Assembly (NCBI RefSeq): GCF_910592395.1
Contig: NC_088321.1
Location: 10,726,001 to 10,790,000 of the forward strand
Direction: 5' to 3'
DNA from: Lineus longissimus
Taxonomy: Eukaryota > Nemertea > Pilidiophora > Heteronemertea > Lineidae
DNA: 64,000 bases
Numbering within the stretch: the stretch's first letter is position 1; each line of letters opens with the position of its first letter. The position numbers were made by a program, and so were the translations under genes. Under the pieces are notes generated by a model. It ran no database searches, was not told the DNA's origin, and was given only the letters and a program-made list of their open reading frames with translations. Below, in pieces: positions 55,094 through 64,000 of the stretch.

Positions 55094-56694
55094 ATGGCGG
55101 CTGCAAGCATGGCGAGCGAAGATTGTGCGGGAGATTTGTTTGATGACGATTTGGTTGTTGATGAAGGCAATGGTGTGATTCAACCCTACATGTACGAGCC
55201 AGTAGTGGAGAGTGCGAGAGACGATTCAGATTCTTGTTCTGAATCGGGCGAAGGTGATGATGGGGAGATGGAGGATGAGCGACTTGATCGCATAGGAAAT
55301 ATCAATTGGTGAGTTCCAAGTGCAGTGGCAGTGCACTGTGCCAGTGCACTGTGCATGCCATGTGTATAGGCGCGGCATCAGCTGGACATTATAGGGGGCC
55401 TATGCTGATATGAGCCATGTCATCATGTGCATGTATTCATGTACATCTCTACATAGGGCTCCATCGTTCACGGATCGAGTGTTGTCAGTAAACAATTGGC
55501 GTTTTTCACCTCAAATATGTCGAAACCACAATGTATCTTGAGTTGAGTGAGTTCATTCATAGGCCCCTGAATGCTAATTAGCGAGATTATCGGGCTAAAC
55601 AATGGGATTAGCTAGGAAATAGGGAGCTAGCTAGGAAATAATGGTTCATTCCACATGGTTATTTTATAGTAAGTAGGATCTCGGATCGGAATACTAAGCC
55701 TAAGGGTTTGGTAGTAGGCCTACTCGAATGGAGTGAACTCTAGGCCTAATAATTTGGATTATTACTGTACTGAGAGTGAGACTCTTCCATTGCGGAGCAT
55801 TACCAATACCACACCAAATAGTGAAATACTACACCCGCGCAAAGACAACAGTTTATTCTCACCGTAACAACTTAAGGCGAAAGCCTTCGACAATACTACA
55901 TTAATTGATTGATTGAAACAATGCTAAATCTTACTGAGCTGAGCTCCAGGGGCCTGCCTCTCACTCAAATTTGGCCTACCCTTGGCCTAGGCCCTGATTC
56001 ATTGATGGCAATGGCTATCGAAATATCATCACTGTTGTATAACAATAACATTTATATTATACTTGTATTTGTAGGTGTCATTGTGGTGTCTGCACTCCAC
56101 AAGAGAAGGGGAGGGAATCCTTGTGCTGCTCAGACTATTCACCAGTCCAGGCCAAGAAGGATGAGCTGAAAGTAGAGTGCATCACGCAACACCCAGGTTT
56201 TTCCAGCACCTGTCTTGATAGATGGGTGCTGGAAATGTCGATGTATCACTACATCGAAGAGCAGGGACAAATAGGCGATGACCAGCCCATTCACAAGTAA
56301 GTAATGATGACCACCTCCATCGCTGTATATATAATTGAAGACAAGAAAAGGCAATATCAGTTCAGAAATGAGATTTTTTTCTCCCTTTGAAGACTAGAAA
56401 TATAGAAAATAGATATAATAAAATGTATCTACATGTATTTAGTAATAATATTACAAGTTTTCAATAAATTTTAAAAAAACTGTCAATTAAATGTACAAAC
56501 ATTGTTTTCTTCCCAACAATTTCAGGTTATATCGATACGTGGCCTATAGGAACCTTGTCCGTTGGGTTTGGAAGAGGTTGGGGAGAAGGAACCGTTTGCC
56601 GCTCCCTGTTTGTGCTCGGGACAAGATACGTGCTGCTTGGCCTGCTCCGGACAATGACGGGTACACAGGATTCAAGTATCCTACGTTCAATTGA
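55094..56694 (+). CDS. P2RX7_C / ZCCIM-domain protein (3 exons)
   Basis: Exons 55094-55308, 56075-56296 and 56526-56694 join in phase for 201 residues. Residues 1-70 are acidic (IQPYMYEPVVES, GEGDDGEMEDERLDRIGN). Residues 72-200 match the cytoplasmic Cys-rich 'ballast' of P2X7 receptors: WCHCGVCTPQE, LCCSDY, CITQHPGFSSTCLDRWVL, then YRYVAYRNLVRWVWKRLG and YTGFKYPTF. There is no channel part and no membrane segment. The cysteines should bind zinc. Intact, no stop. Its cellular role is unknown; many invertebrate genomes hold large numbers of such stand-alone copies. Its neighbour is the convergent THAP gene. Confidence 0.88.
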
Positions 56695-56754
56695 TTTGGT
56701 GTGACCGTTCAATTGATCTGTGATAGTGAACTCTGATGGTGCTATGAATGAACT

Positions 56755-59700
56755 CTACAGTTTGTTAAACCTCGTTTTTGTTTCTTCTACAACTTTCATC
56801 TTGTCCTGCTTGTCGTACTTTGAGCACACTGGACCTGGAATAGGATGAGTCACTTGGTACTTGTCCTTTGCATCTCTTGCCAATTTGTAAGATGGCAGGT
56901 CATCTCTCCGCTTCAGCAGGTCCTCCAGAATTAGCTGTACATAGTCTGAAAACATAAAGGGAAGTATTAATACAAGTAATCTTGTTTCTTCTTGTTTCTT
57001 GCAGTGCTAGCAATAAAGTAACGATGCTGGCCGTTATACCTACCATATGTTGATTCAATTTTGACCTCTTTTGCTACTGCAGCTCCTCCTCTCCCCTTGG
57101 GGTATGAAATCGACCACTGCGGCTGTTCATCTTGTCCCATACGCTGTTTCCGATTTGAATTTTCATTGAAGTGGAGTGTGGCGAGCAGTAACCTGTAAAG
57201 AGAATTTGTAGTACTGGCATGACTGGTCAATGCTTTCAATCAATGTTTTACTCGCCTCACGCCTTATAGTCCAAGTAGAGTGCAAGAACAAAGTTCAGTT
57301 GCATCATGAATAAGGAAAAGTGGGCTTTGATAGCACTCACTCAAAGCATTGCATGAAATTTTTTTCGTGATTTAGTAATGACCCCTGAGAATACATTGTA
57401 GTCTGTCATACCTTGCTTTCATTGGCTCATAGAAGAAATGGCGGGATTTGGGAGCGAAATAACCAACAATTTTGTGATACGACTCAAGAGATGAAGTCTG
57501 TACTCCTGGTGAAACCTTTCTGATGTCCTTGAGCAATATCTTTTGAGTGAGAATCAGCGTAAGTTCCTTGTGGGCCTTGCTACCTGAAAGAGTAATACTG
57601 GTTTAAGTAATAAGGAACAAAGAATTAACAGGGCCAAATGACTAGCTGTTTTTCTTTTGATTGAGGGCACTCCTTACTTGTCAGTCATGCTGGTGCTGGT
57701 ATGAAATAATTCAACAAAAATTCTCAAGACAAATTGCATTCATAGCATGGGCTTTATGGCATTTGCAAGTTCCTTTTAAAACGTAACTTTAAACGAACCT
57801 TTCTTGATCCATTCTCTGTCTTCTAGAGGACCATGAAGACATTTTGGGTACAAATCCCCATGCCCATCGTGTACGTCGGCAACATGGTTTAGAATGGAGA
57901 GCCACTTTGCTTCAACCAAGTCACCATTCCCATTACTTGAGGCAGCACACCAGAAGATATGGTTGGACACTGATTGGGACCATTTTGCGAGTATCCTGCA
58001 AAGTTTGTACTTCTTGGCAATATTGTCCATTTTCTTTTTTACACCTGAAATACATGTACATGTATATATCATGTGTAATGAATTTAGAATGAAACATTAT
58101 GTTCCAATTTATGAGAAACCCACCTGACTTTTGACCAGTGCCTACAATGTCTTTCATTGGCTAAATTGAAAAAGGCAAAGATACTTGACGGACGAGTTGT
58201 TTTTTTGCCTTGTTTATGTTAAAATGAGCAATAACACACCTTTCGCGATATGCCAGCAATCAAACCAGTGTTGTACTCCAGGCCATTTGTCTCTCAGATA
58301 CTTTTTGATTTGTGAATGCCGATCTGTGACCATCTCTGCAATTGCCAATTTCTTCTCGGTAACAAGTAGTGCCATGCTACGTTTCAAACCCTCGAGTTCC
58401 ATCCAGTAAGAATTTTTCACTTCATTTGACTGAAAAATAAGTAACCAATAAACCATGTTATTCATGTTTTTAAACCTATTGCTGGTAATAACTATTGGGA
58501 TAAAGAGAAGGATCTGATCAATGTGGGGAAGCTATCTGCATGAGGATGAATGGCACTATAAAATTGTAAGTGAAGTGTAAAGTTAACACTGACAGTGAAC
58601 AATCAATTTCATTAGGGAAGTCAGCAATCCATTTTGATGGAATATTGACTTCTGATTTGTTCCAGAACTTTGTTAAACTTGACACAAGGGCAAGGTTTGT
58701 CATGTTGACATTGCAATGCACTATTACTAACGTACCTGTACAAGGCTTACATCCAGCACCTTACCGGCTGACTCATCCATCAAACTGTAGCTCCCATATT
58801 TGGCAGTGTGGCCTGGCGAGCAACACCTCGCATCTCCAGACAAGGACAGTTGTTTCCTCTTTCGCTCCTTAAACATACTGTCTTGCTTCCTTTGCCAGAC
58901 TGCGAACACTGATGGTATGAGGTAGAGGCCTTGTATAGTGTAGAATGTCCTTCAGCTTATCACTGCCACACCAATGTTTTTCAGGATATTGAGTCCTCTT
59001 ACTGGACTTGAACCAGAATATAGAATTCCTGAAACAATTTAATGAGAAATCATAATACTGGTTTGGCTTTCTTTCAGGATTTATGAATTTACCCTTTTTT
59101 TGGTATTTCCGGTGGTCCTATTTTTGATTTTTTACTCTCCATATCTCAATAGCATAGAAAACATCGAAAAAATCATTTGTTGCAATTTGTTCCATGTTTT
59201 TTCGTATATTGACCCGACTAATGTTTTAAGAATCATGCAGCATACGTATGTAGCCTACCTGCAGCCAAAAGCAAATTTCCAATGGGAAGCTGTCCTTTAA
59301 ATGGTTGTGATGTCCATTCCTGTTGATGTTGATTTTCACAAATCGCCATCACCATCACAGCTGTGCCAAGTGTACGGAGTGCGACTCGACATGGTGCCCT
59401 GCAAACTTGACAAAACATGAACAGAAGCCTCAAGCTTGATTCAAAGACAATGAATTTTCTCTCATATTGAGGGGAGGGCTGTTCATACTCATTGTCGAAA
59501 TCATAATGTTTGCCGGATCTGAAATAGTAAATAATTATGGTTAAAGATTTGACAATGATTGTTTTTTATCAGTTTATAAACTCACTGTAGAGCATCATTA
59601 GTGAGTCCTTCATGAAAAAAGTAAAGTTTTATTAGTGTTAACACTAATAACAGGTCCCAGAAACTGCCATACCGGTACTTTTATGACTATCATTCTATTC

Positions 59701-61425
59701 ATTCACTCTAATACAATTCAATTGTTTTAAAGAATCAATTTCTCAAGAAAGCTACAACAAACACTTACACATTTTCATCATCAAGGAGCGAGTCATCAAA
59801 TTCTTGACAATAATCATCTTCACATGGCTCCCTGTCTTCATCGTCACTGTCATCAGTCTTCATCGTTTCCTGACTTGGAAAGTGCACCTCTTCATCCTCC
59901 ATGTCTTCATCACTTGGTTTCAAGCCTGAAAATATTGGGGTGGTCAAAGACATTGTCTGGCACCAAACTGTGACTTATCTGTCGTATTGCCAGGCACAAA
60001 CCAAAATTGTGTTAGATAGTAAAACCCAAACTGTCTGACACCTTGTCGGGTTGCTACTAGTATCAACATAATTTTCAGGTTTGGGGTTACCTTGGAAAAC
60101 TGGCACATCAATGTCAAACAGATCTGTCTGAATGGCAATTTCTCGGACTTCTGGTTCTGCCTGACAGCCAATATCCCCGGTGCAGGAGGTTGTCTGTGAA
60201 CCTTTGTTCCGAGACCCAGTGACAATATTGACCTGGACAGCCTTGGCAAACCGCATGGAGACTGAGGAGCCAACTTGTGTCCCAATGGCAAAGGTTTCAG
60301 GGTGTTCCTGCAAAGATAAGAAATAGAATTGAGGCTATTGTTCCGGGGATGTTGTTTACATTAACTTTCACTACATTATTAATGCAGCTAATTTTTATTA
60401 CAAGATTGTGGGATTAATCCATCCTCTGATTTATTAGTCTACACTGTTCGGGACATTTATCTATGTAAATATGATCACCCAATATAACCAGTTTTTGTAG
60501 AGCCACACCCTGAAGTCAGTTGATAGTAAGCTTATGACACATGGGGCTGGGTTATGATTGAACATACTTGTGGCAAAACCTCCAAATCGTCTAAACTCTG
60601 TGGCAGTACTGCATCCTCTATCAGGTGATTGCCAACCTCCTCAAATCGGCCTTCATCAGCCATCACAAAACCATCATCCTGCTCAGCTGCCACCTCCGCC
60701 TCCTCTCCATACAACACGTTGTATCCCGCTACCGCCTCTGCTACAGCCTACGAAATGAGAAACAAATATTTTAAATAGAAGGCCTATCATAATTGACTAA
60801 TAGGAGTAGGACTTTTGTATTTGACTTGCTCCTACAGCTGAAGGTATAAAACCTAGTAGGTGCAGTCGTGCAGTATCAATTATGAAAATTATCAAGTTGT
60901 AGTCTTAAAAGGTCCTCAGGCCCCAGCAACACCACATCCTACACTTCACCATGCCTACCCCATGGTCATGCACTCGAGATGGAGGTATTCCTAGCCTAGG
61001 CCTATGGCCATGGGGTATAATTTCATACCTACTATACTGATTTCATAATAAATAATAATCACCTGCTGATGTGCCCTCTTCTGCACAGCTGACCGCGGCG
61101 CACTGGTCGTAGGCGTACCATCCATGGCATCGCCTTCACCATGACTGAAGAGTGTAGGGAAGGCACCTGGCTTCAACAGGCGTTTTTTAGGGTCAAATCC
61201 TATCGCACGGCATATGGCTGGGTCCAGCAGGTAATCTCCGGCAACGAAGTGCTTCGAACATACCCTCGCACCGAGAGACGGGACCCAAGAAGACGGACGA
61301 TGCATGCGTCTTACCCATACTTTTCGGGCCTTCTTGTCGCGAGGAAAATTGTAATAACCGACCCCATCTACTTTCAACACCTTCGTTGAATCACTGCTGC
61401 AGTTTGGTGCGACGCAGTAAACCAT
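56755..61425 (-). CDS. THAP-domain transposase-like protein, Kolobok-type by inference (11 exons, one TGA)
   Basis: Exons (minus): 61063-61425, 60568-60747, 60091-60307, 59769-59925, 59259-59518, 58736-59028, 58240-58429, 57799-58044, 57412-57583, 57044-57192 and 56755-56945. All phases fit; 805 codons. A THAP zinc finger is at residues 1-95 (MVYCVAPNCSS, RVCSKHF, KPGAFPTLF). An acidic middle is followed by a DDE-like core: D in SLSGDARCCSPGHTAKYGSY, D in IAEMVTDRHSQI, then HWFDCWHIAKG, and E in TSSLESYHKIVGYF. This fits a transposase that binds element ends through THAP. One TGA (minus strand, at 58952-58954) after NIGVAVIS breaks the frame. All other codons are open, so decay is recent or the base is an error. 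Confidence 0.85.
59629..59650. repeat. 22-bp perfect palindrome in a THAP-gene intron
   Basis: TTATTAGTGTT followed by its exact inverse. Intron between exons 4 and 5. No known function. Confidence 0.9.
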
Positions 61426-61596
61426 TTTTGCTTTAGAACATGTAAAATAATTGGTTTTACATGGTAGGAACGGCGTGAACGCAACCAGAAAGTAGAATCA
61501 GCTGTCAGATGAATGAAAACAAAACTGGTCTCCTGTCTTGCGCAGGCATCTACAGCATGGCGTTTGTGTATGCAGGCAGTGGGATCAGTCTAACAA

Positions 61597-61617
61597 TGAC
61601 AGCACTAGTGACGTCAC
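61597..61617 (-). repeat. 21-bp inverted repeat, right
   Basis: Exact inverse of 55041-55061, 172 bases upstream of the THAP start codon. Confidence 0.85.
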
Positions 61618-62092
61618 TCCTCATTTGGAATTCCCCACAACCGCGAGAGTTTCCGAACGAAATACGAACTTTGCCGAAGCAAATTCACGCTGAGACAGCG
61701 CGGTTTATTTGAATTTCTTTATTCCATGCGATATTTATGCAAATAAATTTACTACATTTGACATCTAAATGTAACAAAAGGTTATCCTGATGTACTTTGA
61801 TTAAGATTAGGCCTAACTTTGGCATTTAACCTTTAATCTCAGCGACAGGTTTTCATTTTCGCATTTCTATTTTGAATATCAGCACATGACTCAAAACAGC
61901 TAATTGGTAGTCCCACTCTTTTAAATAAAGCTTCGTTCGTTTTTCCATGAGTAAACGCGGGAAATGTTTTTAACATGCCAATCCTGTGATCCTATATATT
62001 TCAAACACGTGTCCCCCAACATAAAATTCGGGCGGTAATGCCGATACAATGTTGCTTACAGCATAAGCATTGTTTCAGGTTTGCCTTCTTGG
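61618..62092. other. AT-rich stretch without a gene
   Basis: Separates the THAP unit from the Gypsy 3 fragment. The outer end of the THAP unit may lie here. Confidence 0.5.
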
Positions 62093-62095
62093 TAG

Positions 62096-64000
62096 CAATG
62101 GATCTGTAACATTCGTCAGAAACTTACTGAATCACCCGTATTGGCATATCCAGATTTTGATAAGACATTTTGTCTCACAACTGATGCATCCGGGCATGCT
62201 ATCGGTTATGTGTTGAGTCAGTTGGATGACCAGGACAGAGATCATCCCATAGCATATTCAGGTAGGGCACTTAGAGGTGGTGAAAAGCGCTGGACAGTGT
62301 CAGAACAGGAATGTCTAGGTGTCTTAGAAGGTGTCAGGCATTTTAAGGAATATTTGTCTCATCAGCACTTCCATATCTTCACGGATCATCAGAGCCTGAC
62401 TTGGCTGCTGACCTGTAAACACAAGTCCTCAAAGTTACATAGGTGGACCTTGGAAATACAGCAGTATGACTTCGCTATCACTCACACACCAGGTCGTCAG
62501 AATCTTGTCGCTGATGCTCTAAGTCGCAGGAGATATGATGTTCCAGTTTTCTCTCCTCAGGACTCAGAATCTCAAGGTGGTCCAAAAGCCACTGGCGAAG
62601 GCGACCGTGCCCAAGTGTCAACCTCGAATGAGGAACAGTCTGAACCTGTCCGGGTTGAGGTGGCATTTGAGTACTCTTCTAGAGAAGCCCCAGGCATGAA
62701 TGTGATATCTGCTGCATCAGATGAGCCCTCATCTGTGCCTGAGCCACCAGATAGCTCCAATATTGGTCAGTTTCAGAAGCTATGCCCAGATTTGTCTCCC
62801 ATCATTGCATTTCTGGAGGATAGTGTTCTCCCAGATGACCCCAATGTAGCAAAGAAAATTGCTAACATTTCCAGTCAGTATGAAATGTTGAATGGGGTGC
62901 TGTACCACATCTTTCAACCCAGACGTAAGCGACCTCCTGCTGATGAACGCCTGATCAAACAGTTGGTAATACCGGCCAATATGAGGTCAGCGGTGCTTCG
63001 CTCCTTTCATGATTCAGCAGCGGGTGGCGCTCATCTAGGGTTGCAGCGTACATTTGCATCAATTCGATTGAGGTATTTCTTTCCTGGTAAGTATCAATTC
63101 ATTCATGACTACATTCAGTCTTGCTCTCAGTGTCAACAGGCAAAGTCGCCTCGTCACAAACACCCGGCTCCATTGACATCGATGCCAGTGCAAGACGTCT
63201 TTCAACGCCTGCACATTGATTTCATTGGTCCCGTTCATGAGACACCTTCTGGATTCAAACATATTTTGCTTGTTGTCGATAGTTATTCCAAGTGGCCGGA
63301 ATGTTTTCCCTTGAAGACTCAGGAAGCTAGTGAGGTAGCAGATGTCCTATTTCGTGAAATCTTCTCACGCTATGGGGCCCCAAAGACGCTCATTTGTGAC
63401 AGAGGTCGAAATTTCATGTCGCAGTTGGTAAATGCAGTGTGTGAAATATTCAAAGTTAAACATCACTACACCAGTGCATATCACCCACAGACCAATGCTT
63501 CCTGTGAGCACACCAATTCAACTATTGAACAGTCAATTAGGGCCTACATTGATGACTCGCAAGACAATTGGCCAAGTCTCTTACCGGGCATAATGATGGC
63601 ATTTCGCATGTCTCCATCGACTCAGTCGATACAATTGTCTCCATTTTACATGCTGTTCGGTCGTAAAATGTCCATGCCCTTTGATGCAAATTTGATACCT
63701 CAAGACAACCTCCGGCCTAATGTCAAACGTCATATGGATGAGGTGCTCAAAAACTTGAAATTGTCCAAGGCAATCGCCTCTGATAACCAGGTGCAGGCTC
63801 AAAAAAAGAGCAAAACTAGGCATGATAGGAGGGCAACAGATCCACAATTTCGTATAGCTGATTTGGTATGGTTATTTTCCCCAAAGGTGCCAGTGGGTCT
63901 CTCTCCAAAGTTCCATAGAAAATGGAAGGGACCATATTACATAACTCGGCTCGGTCAAAACTTCACCTACCAATTGAGGGATTGTGCGACAAATCAGATC
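62096..64000 (+). CDS. Ty3/Gypsy element 3: RNase H and integrase, 5'-truncated, open at window edge
   Basis: A continuous frame of 635 codons without a stop from 62096 to the last base. RNase H: D in LTTDASGHAIGYVLSQ, E in SEQECLGVLEG, D in FTDHQSLTWL. Integrase zinc finger HDSAAGGAHLG..CSQCQQAK. Core acids: D in LHIDFIGPVHE, D in ICDRGRNFMSQ and E in ASCEHTNSTIEQS. A chromo-like tail starts at ADLVWLFSPKVPVGLSPKFH. The RT is missing: similarity begins abruptly at IRQKLTESPVLAYPDFDKTF after a TAG at 62093. The absence of any stop suggests a young copy despite the truncation. The end of the ORF and the LTR lie beyond the window. Confidence 0.92.

Larger units (their letters stand above)
55041..61617. 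mobile_element. Candidate two-gene mobile unit: THAP transposase-like + P2RX7_C gene
   Basis: A perfect 21-base inverted repeat GTGACGTCACTAGTGCTGTC(A) lies upstream of each of two convergent genes, 33 bases before the P2RX7_C start codon and 172 bases before the THAP start codon. Nine-base inverted matches AATAAACCG further out (54896 and 61701) might mark the true ends. No target duplication is established. The stop codons of the two genes are only 60 bases apart. Known: THAP proteins with DDE-like cores include P-element and Kolobok transposases. Inferred: both genes travel together. Confidence 0.55.

Overview
The window is animal nuclear DNA, most likely from a marine invertebrate. The genes have GT..AG introns. 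Mobile elements are dense and nested. The gene families present (invertebrate HECT ligases, P2RX7_C/ZCCIM proteins, THAP transposase-like proteins, piggyBac, PIF/Harbinger, MULE, BEL/Pao and Ty3/Gypsy) are typical of lancelets, echinoderms, hemichordates and molluscs. The species cannot be fixed from sequence alone. No rRNA, tRNA or CRISPR was recognised.

Layout. 1-8.5 kb: a transposase-like gene of an unnamed DDE-like family, split by a Helentron-like non-autonomous element (485-6253). That element itself holds an apparently intact Harbinger transposon (1650-4643). 8.6-9.4 kb: a MITE with long TIRs. 10.3-17.4 kb: a broken PHD/coiled-coil gene, an intronless antisense UBR5 fragment abutting a Gypsy RNase H fragment, and a spliced gene of unknown family with two in-frame TAG codons. 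Two 440-bp direct repeats bracket this stretch. 18.2-23.6 kb: a decayed BEL/Pao element whose gag was hit by a 1.47-kb unit with 80-bp inverted LTR-like ends and a Gypsy RT-RNase H ORF. 25.2-35.5 kb: an eleven-exon HECT E3 ligase gene with several repeats in its introns. 35.8-41.7 kb: a 5'-truncated Gypsy element with an extra zinc-finger ORF. 41.7-43.2 kb: a MULE/SWIM pseudogene. 44.2-46.3 kb: a frameshifted 'Mutator-like' transposase. 47.0-51.8 kb: a second apparently intact Harbinger. 52-54.8 kb: a piggyBac remnant. 55.0-61.6 kb: two convergent genes, one P2RX7_C-domain and one THAP transposase-like, bracketed by a perfect 21-bp inverted repeat. 62.1-64 kb: a Gypsy RNase H-integrase ORF open to the window edge.

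Working together: each Harbinger carries the expected pair of a DDE nuclease and a Myb/SANT-type DNA-binding partner. The 55-61.6 kb pair looks like another two-gene mobile unit. It is the strongest candidate here for an undescribed system, because its small gene encodes the Cys-rich module that also forms the cytoplasmic part of P2X7 receptors. Intron phases were checked exon by exon for the HECT, THAP, P2RX7_C and both Myb/SANT genes, and all join in frame. The HECT gene has one in-frame TAA-TGA pair and the THAP gene one in-frame TGA.
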